Origin: an uncultured Psychrobacter sp.
Lineage (GTDB): Bacteria > Pseudomonadota > Gammaproteobacteria > Pseudomonadales > Moraxellaceae
Length of the DNA stretch: 64,000 nucleotides
Assembly (NCBI RefSeq): GCF_947488565.1
Contig: NZ_CANKZC010000002.1
Location: 186,001 to 250,000, forward strand
Direction of reading: 5' to 3'
Part shown: positions 31,569-40,355 of the stretch, one piece after another
Layout of the letters: each line of letters opens with the position of its first letter
How positions within the stretch are numbered: the first letter of the stretch is position 1
Notes under the pieces: generated by a model
Told to the model about the DNA's origin: nothing
What the model saw: the letters and a program-made list of their open reading frames with translations, nothing else
The model's database searches: none
Program-made: the position numbers and the translations under genes

Positions 31569-31892
31569 ATGACCTTCGTCGTTGCAGATAATTGTATTCT
31601 TTGTAAACATACTGACTGTGTGGAAGTCTGCCCTGTGGACTGCTTTTATGAAGGGCCAAACTTCCTCGTCATCGATCCTGATGAGTGCATCGACTGCGCA
31701 CTATGCGAGCCTGAATGTCCAGCCAATGCGATCTTCTCAGAAGATGAAGTGCCTAAAGGGCAAGAGATATTCATCCAGCTGAACGAGGAGCTGGCGCAAA
31801 AGTGGCCAAACATCACGGAGATGAAGCCACCTATGCCAGACGCTGAAAAGTGGGACGGCGTCGAAGGTAAGATACAGTATTTAGAGAAGTAG
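31569..31892 (+). CDS. fdxA: 7Fe-8S ferredoxin FdxA
   Basis: A 107-residue soluble electron carrier. The N-terminal Cys pattern [18 protein letters not shown] and [12 protein letters not shown] provides one 3Fe-4S and one 4Fe-4S cluster, as in Azotobacter/Pseudomonas FdxA. Length and C-terminal [14 protein letters not shown] are typical. Located directly after mutS, the same order as in Pseudomonas. A strong bidirectional terminator follows. Confidence 0.95.
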   Translation: MTFVVADNCILCKHTDCVEVCPVDCFYEGPNFLVIDPDECIDCALCEPECPANAIFSEDEVPKGQEIFIQLNEELAQKWPNITEMKPPMPDAEKWDGVEGKIQYLEK

Positions 31893-31920
31893 ATTTTTAA
31901 TACTGCTTTTTAAATTTAAG

Positions 31921-31958
31921 AACCATTTAACGCTGTGATAACGTTAAATGGTTTTTTT
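31921..31958. terminator. Bidirectional terminator after fdxA
   Basis: Perfect 12-bp stem AACCATTTAACG/CGTTAAATGGTT with a 9-nt loop and a T-run. The T-run touches the last bases of the convergent spermidine-synthase-like gene. Confidence 0.93.
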
Positions 31959-33445
31959 TATAGACTCTTTATAGAGCGATAATAGTATTTATCCAATCTA
32001 GGCAAATCATCGGTATGCACGGGTTGCTGCGCATTAAAAAATTCAGCTTGAGCCAGCTTTTGACTACCAGGACAGGCAAAGTTACATAGCATGATATTTT
32101 GTAGATTGACACTGCCGTATTTGGTCAGCACGTAGGCGGTATCTCCAAATACTTCTTGCCAATTTTTGAGAATGGTTTGGGTATAGCCATGCTCCTTTCG
32201 CGGTATGCCGATGATGTTTGCCATGATATCGTTACTGTTGGCTTTGAACTGTGTCAACGCTTCAAGCGTGTACAGATTACTCGCAACATGTTGACCTTGA
32301 AAGGCATCAATGAGCATAAAATCATAACGGGCTTGTTTATTTCGGGTCAAATAGCCTCGAGCATCATCGCCTATAAACTCAATATTGGCCGCAATGGGTG
32401 CTTTTAAAAAGTGTTTTTCGATAATCTTTGGCAAGTCTTTGTCAATGTCGATAACGGTAAGCTTCATTTTAGGATTGTAATGCGCCACCTCACTTGGTGT
32501 GCCCATACCTGCACCCCCCAAAAACACCAGGGTTTCAGGCTTGGTTTGTCCAATGGCTTCTACAGCAATCTCACCATACCAGTGGCAGTTTTTTTGGGTG
32601 GCGTATACCCAGCAGCTACTCGTTGACTGTCCTGGCTTGTCCGTGATAGTGACCGCCAAGTCTCGACCCGCCAGCGTATCTTTGATAAACCAAGCCCCTG
32701 TCGCGGTTTGATAGCCAGTATCCACTCTGTTCATCATAATAAACGCCGCTGTCATGACTAATGCCGAGGTAAAGAGCAAATAGTTGGTGACATGATCAGA
32801 TGGCTTGATAGGCTCGTCGCTCTCTATTTGGATGGCAAGCTTGGTACAGAGCCAGGCACTAAATGCCAATGACGCTATAAATAGCGCCAAGCTACTCATA
32901 AGCCCTATATAAGGCAACAAAAAAATCGGCGTCACGGTTGAACCAAGCACGCTACCTACCGTGGTAATCGCTACCATCGTGCCAGCATTTTTGCCAGCAT
33001 CAACACCGTCGTCATTTTTATATTTCAATGACAAAAACTGGGTAATAAGAGGAATGGCAGTTGAGCCAAACGCTAGCCCTACCCCGAACAGCAACCCGAC
33101 ACCGATGGCAGCGATGATAGGGCTGTCGGTACTGGATGTCATGGCTGCCAGTAGGGGCAACTGAATAATACAGGCGATTGCATGGGAGATGGCGGACAAT
33201 GACAATACGTAACCGGCCTGCAATAGTGCTTGCCTTGGGGTTCGCGCCGCTTGTGATAAGCGCCCACCATACCAATAGCCGACCGCGATGGCGATCAGTA
33301 CCATCGCCAAGATTACCCCAGTGATAGAGATGGACGAGCCGATATAAGTCGCTGATATGCGAATGGCATAAATCTCGATACCAAGACCAGCAAAGCCTTC
33401 AAGTAGTGCAATGACCAAGCATATCATTAGGACTTTTTTTTGCAT
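31958..33445 (-). CDS. Membrane-fused spermidine-synthase-like protein
   Basis: A 495-residue fusion. Residues 1 to about 235 carry some seven to eight hydrophobic segments (opening MICLVIALLEGFAGLGIEIYAIR) typical of fused SpeE-like membrane proteins. Residues ~285-480 form a class I methyltransferase-fold domain with VFLGGAGMGTPSEV, LTVIDIDKDLPKI, FIGDDARGYL and YDFMLIDAFQG. These correspond to the SAM/dcSAM-binding and acidic motifs of spermidine synthase. No speD is nearby and polyamine specificity is unproven. No strong ribosome site is seen. Confidence 0.8.
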   Translation of the reverse strand: MQKKVLMICLVIALLEGFAGLGIEIYAIRISATYIGSSISITGVILAMVLIAIAVGYWYGGRLSQAARTPRQALLQAGYVLSLSAISHAIACIIQLPLLAAMTSSTDSPIIAAIGVGLLFGVGLAFGSTAIPLITQFLSLKYKNDDGVDAGKNAGTMVAITTVGSVLGSTVTPIFLLPYIGLMSSLALFIASLAFSAWLCTKLAIQIESDEPIKPSDHVTNYLLFTSALVMTAAFIMMNRVDTGYQTATGAWFIKDTLAGRDLAVTITDKPGQSTSSCWVYATQKNCHWYGEIAVEAIGQTKPETLVFLGGAGMGTPSEVAHYNPKMKLTVIDIDKDLPKIIEKHFLKAPIAANIEFIGDDARGYLTRNKQARYDFMLIDAFQGQHVASNLYTLEALTQFKANSNDIMANIIGIPRKEHGYTQTILKNWQEVFGDTAYVLTKYGSVNLQNIMLCNFACPGSQKLAQAEFFNAQQPVHTDDLPRLDKYYYRSIKSL

Positions 33446-33517
33446 AAATCTGACTCATTAAGGTGGTGAGCGTATATGCGAGGATTTTACACTATTCTTG
33501 ATGGGGCGGGATGAATG

Positions 33518-33547
33518 AAAAAAGCCGAACATAACGTTTGGCTTTTT
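33518..33547 (-). terminator. Terminator downstream of the short pilin gene
   Basis: AAAAAGCCGAAC and GTTTGGCTTTTT pair (one G-U) around ATAAC. On the minus strand it ends the pilin transcript ahead of the next gene. Confidence 0.82.
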
Positions 33548-33569
33548 GAGATATTGAGTAGGATTTTTT

Positions 33570-33640
33570 GTAGGCTGGGTTTTTAACCCAACATCGTGAA
33601 CTTACAGAATAAAAAAGCTGGGTTAATAACCCAGCCTACG
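33570..33640. repeat. REP-like palindromic element (GTAGGCTGGGTT type)
   Basis: Outer 12-bp perfect inverted repeat GTAGGCTGGGTT (33570-33581) and AACCCAGCCTAC (33628-33639). Each half also contains its own small palindrome (TGGGTT..AACCCA). This motif type is a dispersed intergenic repeat in many bacterial genomes. It ends a few bases from the stop codon of the short pilin gene. Confidence 0.75.
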
Positions 33641-33644
33641 CCAA

Positions 33645-34007
33645 CTAAGGCAGTATACGACATGGTGAACCGTTAGGAATATCACACTCAATGCGAGCGT
33701 TTGAAGGATGCTTAGCAGTCGCTATAATTTTCTGTTGGGTTTCTAGCGTCCAGCCAGTAGCGTCGGTAATGGATTGACAAGCACTTATAACAGGAGCAAC
33801 TAGTGACACACTAGTATGTTTCTCGTCATTAAGCGTATAAAACACCTTATTGCTATACCCTTTGACTTCCGACAAGCAAGCATTTTGTTGGGCTTTAGAA
33901 GTATATTGCGTATAAAGCGGAGTCGCAATCGCAGCCAATAAACCAATGATAACCACTACAATCATCATCTCTACGACTGTAAAACCTTTTTGTAATTGTT
34001 GAGACAT
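33645..34007 (-). CDS. Short type IV pilin (second stand-alone pilin)
   Basis: A 120-residue class IVa prepilin: leader MSQQLQKG cleaved after Gly8, then FTVVEMMIVVVIIGLLAAIA with the conserved Glu at position +5. A short globular part follows, with four Cys including a terminal pair ECDIPNGSPC that can close a D-loop. The +2 to +4 residues (TVV) differ from the FTLIE of its neighbours. It has its own sigma-54 promoter and terminator, so it is expressed alone. It may be an alternative major or a minor pilin; not decidable from sequence. Confidence 0.85.
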   Translation of the reverse strand: MSQQLQKGFTVVEMMIVVVIIGLLAAIATPLYTQYTSKAQQNACLSEVKGYSNKVFYTLNDEKHTSVSLVAPVISACQSITDATGWTLETQQKIIATAKHPSNARIECDIPNGSPCRILP

Positions 34008-34046
34008 TATATTCGACTAAAGTTGTATTTAGTGAGTAAAGTATGA

Positions 34047-34063
34047 AGCATATACTATGCCAA
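34047..34063 (-). promoter_or_regulatory. Sigma-54 (-24/-12) promoter of the short pilin gene
   Basis: The minus strand reads TTGGCATAGTATATGCT, with GG and GC separated by exactly 10 bases as RpoN requires, about 40 bp before the start codon. It matches the pilA promoter of the neighbouring gene in most positions. Confidence 0.7.
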
Positions 34064-34102
34064 TATCGTTGTTTAGCTAGTGTTAATATAATTTTTAGGT
34101 AT

Positions 34103-34132
34103 AAAAAAGCCAAACACGATGTTTGGCTTTTT
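34103..34132 (-). terminator. Terminator of the major pilin gene
   Basis: AAAAAAGCCAAACA and TGTTTGGCTTTTT form a perfect stem around CGA; on the minus strand a T-run follows about 50 bp past the stop codon. Confidence 0.92.
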
Positions 34133-34184
34133 AAGTATTATATTCGGGTTATAATCTGAGTTAGAGCGCAGCACATGTCTGATA

Positions 34185-34619
34185 TTAACTAGTAGGACTA
34201 CAGCCTTTCGGTAAAAACTTCTCGCTTGCAGTCGAAGTACATTCCCAGCTGACATTGCCGCCATTATCGGTAGGAGTGTAAGTCATAACCTTACCATCAG
34301 GATCACTAGCTTTTACTCCTGCTATTGTATACTCAATCACACCACTAGCTTTCAAAGCCACTGCACTGATGTAGTCACTATTAGCTGCAGCGGTTATGCC
34401 ATCAATAGTAGCGTCTGCGGCAGGCCATGCACCTTCTAAATTAAACTGCTCTACAAGACGAGTTTTATCTCCCGCAGCAAGAGTTGCAATCTCAGCAATT
34501 TTAGCTCGTGCAATATAATCCTGATAGGCAGGAATAGCGACCGCTGCTAGAATACCGATGATCGCAACAACGATCATTAGCTCGATTAGGGTAAAACCTT
34601 TTTGTGTAGTAGCGTTCAT
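34185..34619 (-). CDS. pilA: Type IV pilin, probable major subunit PilA
   Basis: A 144-residue prepilin. The leader MNATTQKG is followed by [27 protein letters not shown], with Glu5 and the transmembrane alpha-spine. The C-terminal disulfide loop is closed by Cys in SWECTS and KGCSPTS. The start at 34619 is chosen because CTAAAGGAG lies just upstream and the leader is then of normal length; a frame to 34703 adds 28 atypical residues. Monocistronic, with a near-consensus sigma-54 promoter upstream and a strong terminator after, as expected for a highly expressed major pilin. Confidence 0.9.
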   Translation of the reverse strand: MNATTQKGFTLIELMIVVAIIGILAAVAIPAYQDYIARAKIAEIATLAAGDKTRLVEQFNLEGAWPAADATIDGITAAANSDYISAVALKASGVIEYTIAGVKASDPDGKVMTYTPTDNGGNVSWECTSTASEKFLPKGCSPTS

Positions 34620-34751
34620 AAGAACTCCTTTAGATAATAGGTTGACAGCGTCGCCATATATTGGTTGGGCGTAGATACCTGCCGTCAGTGATATAAAATG
34701 CACGCTACCATATAGCGCATGCTGTCTTAATATGACTCTTAACAGGAGTGT

Positions 34752-34768
34752 TGCAGGTACTGTGCCAA
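34752..34768 (-). promoter_or_regulatory. Sigma-54 (-24/-12) promoter of pilA
   Basis: The minus strand reads TTGGCACAGTACCTGCA, a close match to the RpoN consensus with GG and GC 10 bases apart. The predicted start leaves a 5' leader of about 120 nt. In Pseudomonas pilA is RpoN-driven under PilS/PilR, whose genes are not in this window. Confidence 0.8.
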
Positions 34769-35150
34769 CTTTTTAAAGAAGAGGGGTCGAGATTTAATTA
34801 TTTTTCTCACACTCGGTGTGTCATTATCTGAGCTTAAGACAAGCGGTTTTGTTTAACGATTAACGGTAAAAATATAAATGATTATTATTAAATAATAAAA
34901 AATTTTCAAAAAATCTAACCGTTAAAAAGTGAATGGTAAGCTAAATTGAAATAGGATTGATAGCTAAATAATGATGAAGTAACGGTAACAATATTTGTCA
35001 CCATTTTTAACACTATAATAATGTTACTAAATTGTTGCAGTAAATTGTCACTCTCCAAAAAAGGTAAGATAGTCTAAATTGGAGAGATGACGTTTTGTGT
35101 CAGGAGGGGTCGAAGGCAAGTGAGCTAATGTACAAGGCCAGCGACAAGAC
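34769..35150. promoter_or_regulatory. AT-rich region upstream of pilA
   Basis: About 380 bp with no gene. It lies where an RpoN activator such as PilR would bind. TGTC tetramers occur in it (for example near 34819, 34996 and 35046), which resemble part of published PilR sites, but such a short motif also arises by chance. Confidence 0.4.
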
Positions 35151-35576
35151 TTAATTCCACTCATCACCCGTGCCGCAGCTCGTCGCTCGACATTTGGTAT
35201 TTTGATAATCGAGGCTTAATGCGCCATCATTAGCCATTTGAGTACCAGCTTTTGGCGTGGCGGTAATACGCCATTTGGCGGTAAGCGGATTGGGCGTGAT
35301 AGCGATGGTATAAAGGGCATTGCCTTGCTTAGGATAGTCGCCAGCCAAATCTGTATTGACACCACTACTGATGGCATTATAGCTGCCTTGTGCCAACTTG
35401 CGACTTTGAATCTCGGAGGCGATGTTTTGCATCTCGGTCATCATGTCTCCGCGTTTGGTCTTAGTGGTATACCCCTGATAACTAGGAAAAGCGATGGCTG
35501 CAAGTATGCCGATGATAGCGACGACGATCATCAGCTCAATCAGGGTAAAGCCCTTATTACTATCTTGTGTTTGCAT
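35151..35576 (-). CDS. pilE: Minor pilin PilE-like (last gene of the pilus operon)
   Basis: A 141-residue prepilin: leader MQTQDSNKG, then [27 protein letters not shown], and a compact domain with Cys pair near the end ([14 protein letters not shown]). It resembles ComF/PilE-type minor pilins of Acinetobacter and Pseudomonas. Its ATG overlaps the stop of the preceding pilin gene (TAATG), so translation is coupled. It is the last gene of the fimT-pilV-pilW-pilX-pilY1-pilE-pilE operon. Confidence 0.88.
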   Translation of the reverse strand: MQTQDSNKGFTLIELMIVVAIIGILAAIAFPSYQGYTTKTKRGDMMTEMQNIASEIQSRKLAQGSYNAISSGVNTDLAGDYPKQGNALYTIAITPNPLTAKWRITATPKAGTQMANDGALSLDYQNTKCRATSCGTGDEWN

Positions 35577-36169
35577 TACCAGCTCTCCGAATAGCTACCA
35601 CAATCACTAGAGGCGAGAGTGACACTACTGTCATTATTTTTAGTTTTGCATTGTATGCCGTTGCTACTTAAGAGGATTTTTTTGGCAGACGCATAGTCGC
35701 TATTAGGCACCGCCATCATTTTCCAAGAGCGTCCAATAGCGTTACTTACGTTGCCACCCGTCTGCGTAGCGACTAGGCTTTTGGTCGTATCAGTCCCATC
35801 GACCAGACTGATCTTGTAGCGATAGTTGGTCGCATTGCTGTCCTTTGGCAGATAAATGGTTGTGTTGTCAGATTCATCAAACCCATAAGTCATCTCTCCG
35901 TCTGAGTTGACGCTCTTTTTGGGGACAAAACCTTTATAAGTTAATGCTGAGGCTCGCCAGCGGTTCAGCTCTATTTCTAAGCGCTTCATTTGAGACTGTG
36001 TTTCAAGCTCGGCATTACGTATGACGTATTGACGATAAGAAGGCACAGCAATCGCCGCTAATACTCCGATAATCATGACCACGATCATAAGCTCAATCAG
36101 AGTAAAGCCTTGATTGTGCGCGCCTCGATATGCGCTACTATTGGGTAGGATATACTTAGGATGCATCAT
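35576..36169 (-). CDS. pilE: Minor pilin PilE-like
   Basis: A 197-residue prepilin. A 20-21-residue leader ending in NQG precedes [27 protein letters not shown], with Glu5. The globular part (~150 residues) has a Cys pair QCKTK...SDCGS near the C-terminus. AGGAT precedes a double ATG. It lies 9 bp after pilY1 and overlaps the next minor pilin. In related bacteria this pilin joins the minor-pilin/PilY1 tip complex that primes assembly. Confidence 0.88.
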   Translation of the reverse strand: MMHPKYILPNSSAYRGAHNQGFTLIELMIVVMIIGVLAAIAVPSYRQYVIRNAELETQSQMKRLEIELNRWRASALTYKGFVPKKSVNSDGEMTYGFDESDNTTIYLPKDSNATNYRYKISLVDGTDTTKSLVATQTGGNVSNAIGRSWKMMAVPNSDYASAKKILLSSNGIQCKTKNNDSSVTLASSDCGSYSESW

Positions 36170-36178
36170 CGTTTTATC

Positions 36179-39100
36179 CTAGTCAGAGGACTTTCGATAC
36201 CAGCGCTGAGTGTCAAGCACATAGCCGCTCGTATTACCGAAGATACCTGCTGATCCCATACCATCTTTATCAGAGGGTCTGCTGCTGCCATTGACATTAT
36301 GCGGTAAGACGTTGGGTGTGGTATCTAAAAAGCTTCTATCACCGTAGCCACTACGATTTTTATCGACAGTCTGCTCGGAGAATGTTTGGTTGCCTATCAG
36401 TACTTGCACATTGGTAAAGTCTTTACTAAAAGCCCCTAGTGATAGCTCTTGTATGCCTTTACCTGCACGCACAAACCCGCCTGTACCATTTTTGGAAGTG
36501 TCATCTTCACAGACTCCCCAAGGCAAGCAATATAATTGACGCTCGGAGCCACCAACTACTTGAGCTGAGCAAGTATTGACCGTCGTGTCATACTGCATCT
36601 CGGGGCTATAGGCAGTCATATAGTAAATACCGCCCATCGCTAAACCATCTCCCATGCTTTTGACGTGTTTGATGTTTGAATAACCATCAAAATAGGTCAA
36701 CGGATAGCTCCAGCCTTGCAAGACACCACCTTGTAAAGCAGTTATCACACCAGACTTGGTTTTTGGTATTGGGGAAATAATGTCTAAAGGTGTCGTTATC
36801 TTATCGAAAGGTAGTGATGCCAAGTCATTTAATGTCAGATCATCTGCGTCTAGAGCGATATTATTACCATATAAGTTTTGATCGACGATATCTCTATCTA
36901 TGATGCCAAATACTCGATTGGACTCTAATAGGCTATTACGATGACGTGATAGTGGATTGCTACGATCGCCCGATGCAATATTGACTACGGCGATGAGCTG
37001 TGTATTGGCACCATCAGGCTGAAAGAAGCTGACTGATGGCTGGGCGTAAAATCGGTATTGTAGACCTTTATTGACCAATAATTTTGAGGTCAAATCACTG
37101 GTACTATCACCGCTAGCGTTCAACACTCTAGTCACGCGGCGTACAAAAGTATTGAGACCTGTACTTGAGCCTAAGCTTTGACCGTTCTGCAGATCGACGC
37201 GGTATAACTGACCGCCCAAATCTCCAAAGTATAAATGATCAATGAGTCCATCATTGTCACGATCTAGCGTCGTAATTTCACTGACGATACTATGCTTCAT
37301 AGAAGATACGCTGACGTTTTTGCCACCTGCAGTCGCACCTGATATAGATGCAATCAGTGCGCCTGTATCTGCATCGGCAATATATATCGCATTGCCTTTT
37401 GCTTGCGCAATACTGCTACAGCCTTCAATATTACTGGTAATAGAGTTTAGCTTAAAAGTAGGGTCTTCATAACAGTTATCATAGCCACCAGCGAAGATGA
37501 TAACGTCTTTGATTGCGTTGCTACCAGCGCCGATCTTGACTTTACCGACGACAGGCTTTGACATAATCATACCCATACGGCTATAGCCTGACGTGGTATT
37601 ATCAATAGTAAAGATCTTGCTTGGTTTGGTAATCGTACTTATATCGAGCCCGTATAGGCCTACCCCACCTTTGCTCAAGCCGCCATATACTTTTATGCTA
37701 CTGGCAGAAACAGAACCACTACCATCAGCAGCGAAGCTGTATTTGTACTCGCCCGTTGATGTCCATGGCGCATCCACCCCAAATACTGGTGTTTTTATTT
37801 TTGCATCGATATTTACAGCCGCATCTTTTAAGGCTTTTAGTTGGCTTTTTATGAGCACCTTTGGTACAAAAGCAAGTCCTTCTTCTCCAGTTTCAGACTT
37901 TGCTAAATGCAGGGCGCCTTCCATAGAGCCAAACATCACATAGTCGGTACGGTCACTAGGGTCGGTGGAGATTTGACCTGCATCAGCATCAATGACGCCA
38001 TTGCCATCGGTGTCTTTATCAGGTGAGTTAATATTGCCGCCATAGCTGACGACGCTTGGCTGAGAATGTAGTACGCCGCCAAGTACCTTGACATCACCAC
38101 TAGGAGAGGTGATCAGCTTTGCAAGCTCAGTCTGTTGATTACCAGCTGCGTTTATTTTATTGATTAAAGCAGTATCAATATTGATGTCATAGCCTAAAAA
38201 GCTCAGTAAGTACAGCTTCTCTGCTGCGCCATAGCTGCTATCTAATGCGTCGAACCCTACTAACTTACCAGCGGTCACTGCTACTTTTTTAAGTCCAGTG
38301 CCACTCTCGACATAGACGGCGCGAGTGGTATTATTGGCGGCGGTTGGTGATTTGAGACGCGCATAAAACCCGCCTGCAGTGATGCGATCGTTGACATTGA
38401 TTGTATTACCATTGGTATCAATGCTTTGGTAGTTTTTGGTGCTCCATAGATCACGAGCATTTGGATTTAGATCTGCCGGAAACTTTTTACCTGTCGTGTC
38501 AATATTACCGTCTTTATCGATGTTGACGTATAGGCGCGTATCAGCAGTAGTACCCCGTGCTGACTTACCGTATAGTGTACCTTGATTGACTTCATACTTC
38601 TTTAGGTTGCCTGGCCATACCATAAGGTTGCTGCCTACTTTGGGCTCAAGCATCGGCAGATAAGCATAAGGTTGGATGTTTTGGGCACTTAATGGATCTT
38701 GAGGAATAGTAATCGTGCCAGAGGGAATACTGGCCAATTCGTTATCGAGCTTGGTGACAAAAGACAACACACTGTTGACGATGTCTTTTGAGTCCTTAGC
38801 ATAATAAAAACCGCCTTCACCGAAGCCACCTACCCCAGCATAACCAGCAAAGCCTGTCTTAATATCCTCAGACTCCATACCTAGGTTACATGAGTTCTGC
38901 GCATCTTTATTGGTTAATAAATCACAGCGGTAGTACTTTTTCTCATAAGGTGTGCCATCGGATAGGGCTGTCTGTATTGACTGATAGTTACTAGGATTAT
39001 TGAAAGCATTAAAGCTATTACCAAAACCTACCATAGCGGTCTTGATGCCTTTATTGTTTAAAGCTTTAGCATAGTCACCAGTACAGTCCCATCTTGCGTC

Positions 39101-40300
39101 GTTGCCTCCAGCAGCACCTGTGTTACTCAACGAACCATCACAACTAAAGCTACGATCATTTAACGTTTGACCCATCACGTACTCAGTATAGGAGCCACCA
39201 CTATTAGGTTCACCATCTGTCAACAGATATATACCTGTACCAGCGCATTGAGAGCTTTCTGGCTTGATATAGTTGTTACTATTACGTATCACACCATCGT
39301 TATCGATATTTAGAAAACCACTATAGCTAGAGCCACCGTTTGATGTAGAGCTACCTAAAACATAAGCGCCTGCTTCTGCATAAGCTTTGGCAGTAGGTGT
39401 ACCTCCATAAGGATCCAATTCAGCAACGTACTCTCTTATATCCTCTTTTTGATCATCATCTAAAGGCTTAGCTGCGACCCCGATTTTGCCATATCTGCCA
39501 CCGTGACCATAAGACCCAGCACCCGCGCTTATATTATCGTCCATTCTTGGATTACGGAGCAGCTTAAATACAGCAGCTTTTAGCGCGCTCATCCGATCTA
39601 AACGCCAATTGGTTGGAATATCGCCTGCTGTAATTTCAGCGGCCGTGCGGGTATCTTGAACGCTAGTATCTATACAGTAGGTAATATCATAGCTTTCGCC
39701 ATCGTCATCACGCTCTTTACTGACGAAATTCTCCTTAAAGCCATCAGGATAATCTCTATAATCTAAATCATTTTGTACCGTTGTTTTACTATCATTACTA
39801 TAGTAACAAGGTCTACTATCGTTACCGATTAGGTTAGGAGTATGATAATCGTATTTTTCTTCTACCGTTTCTATTTCTATGTATTCTTCAAGATACTCTC
39901 TACCAATACAGTAACTACCTATATAGAAACCAGTACATCTTTTTCTAGTTTTAACGACCTCTTTTCTCTCTGATACAACATAAGGTTTTTTCTGATAGTC
40001 TGCACTACCGTAATCCTCCCATAAGCTATCGATCCGTTGGCGACCCTGCGTAAAGTTCCCCATACTGCCTGACTTATCAAGCATCAACATAACCGTGGGC
40101 TGAATCTCACCCACAGGAGGTTGGTAGATCGAAAGATCTCCTAAAGAGTTGTAGCTTGCCACCCCTCTAGCATCATAACTAACTGCCGCTTGAGACTTGG
40201 TAGCCATACCAATAGTAGACAGTGCCAACGTAAGCGCTGTGACTTTAAACAACGTCTGAGGAGTACAGGGTTGTACTGATAATGAATTGAGCTTTTTCAT
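36179..40300 (-). CDS. pilY1: PilY1-type pilus tip adhesin
   Basis: A 1373-residue secreted tip protein. A signal peptide ends near SQA (residue 38). The N-terminal von Willebrand A-like domain has a MIDAS start DKSGS at 75-79. The C-terminal half (from about 700) is the PilY1 beta-propeller with two EF-hand-like calcium loops, DKDTDGNGVID (761-771) and DRDNDGLID (1013-1021). PilY1 needs calcium to promote pilus extension and to adhere. Many Cys lie in the variable middle. AAGGAG precedes the ATG. It sits between pilX and pilE as usual. Confidence 0.95.
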   Translation of the reverse strand: MKKLNSLSVQPCTPQTLFKVTALTLALSTIGMATKSQAAVSYDARGVASYNSLGDLSIYQPPVGEIQPTVMLMLDKSGSMGNFTQGRQRIDSLWEDYGSADYQKKPYVVSERKEVVKTRKRCTGFYIGSYCIGREYLEEYIEIETVEEKYDYHTPNLIGNDSRPCYYSNDSKTTVQNDLDYRDYPDGFKENFVSKERDDDGESYDITYCIDTSVQDTRTAAEITAGDIPTNWRLDRMSALKAAVFKLLRNPRMDDNISAGAGSYGHGGRYGKIGVAAKPLDDDQKEDIREYVAELDPYGGTPTAKAYAEAGAYVLGSSTSNGGSSYSGFLNIDNDGVIRNSNNYIKPESSQCAGTGIYLLTDGEPNSGGSYTEYVMGQTLNDRSFSCDGSLSNTGAAGGNDARWDCTGDYAKALNNKGIKTAMVGFGNSFNAFNNPSNYQSIQTALSDGTPYEKKYYRCDLLTNKDAQNSCNLGMESEDIKTGFAGYAGVGGFGEGGFYYAKDSKDIVNSVLSFVTKLDNELASIPSGTITIPQDPLSAQNIQPYAYLPMLEPKVGSNLMVWPGNLKKYEVNQGTLYGKSARGTTADTRLYVNIDKDGNIDTTGKKFPADLNPNARDLWSTKNYQSIDTNGNTINVNDRITAGGFYARLKSPTAANNTTRAVYVESGTGLKKVAVTAGKLVGFDALDSSYGAAEKLYLLSFLGYDINIDTALINKINAAGNQQTELAKLITSPSGDVKVLGGVLHSQPSVVSYGGNINSPDKDTDGNGVIDADAGQISTDPSDRTDYVMFGSMEGALHLAKSETGEEGLAFVPKVLIKSQLKALKDAAVNIDAKIKTPVFGVDAPWTSTGEYKYSFAADGSGSVSASSIKVYGGLSKGGVGLYGLDISTITKPSKIFTIDNTTSGYSRMGMIMSKPVVGKVKIGAGSNAIKDVIIFAGGYDNCYEDPTFKLNSITSNIEGCSSIAQAKGNAIYIADADTGALIASISGATAGGKNVSVSSMKHSIVSEITTLDRDNDGLIDHLYFGDLGGQLYRVDLQNGQSLGSSTGLNTFVRRVTRVLNASGDSTSDLTSKLLVNKGLQYRFYAQPSVSFFQPDGANTQLIAVVNIASGDRSNPLSRHRNSLLESNRVFGIIDRDIVDQNLYGNNIALDADDLTLNDLASLPFDKITTPLDIISPIPKTKSGVITALQGGVLQGWSYPLTYFDGYSNIKHVKSMGDGLAMGGIYYMTAYSPEMQYDTTVNTCSAQVVGGSERQLYCLPWGVCEDDTSKNGTGGFVRAGKGIQELSLGAFSKDFTNVQVLIGNQTFSEQTVDKNRSGYGDRSFLDTTPNVLPHNVNGSSRPSDKDGMGSAGIFGNTSGYVLDTQRWYRKSSD

Positions 40301-40355
40301 GTTGTACTCCTTAGAGTGTAAGTATTATTACAAGACAGCATAGGTCTTATTTGAC

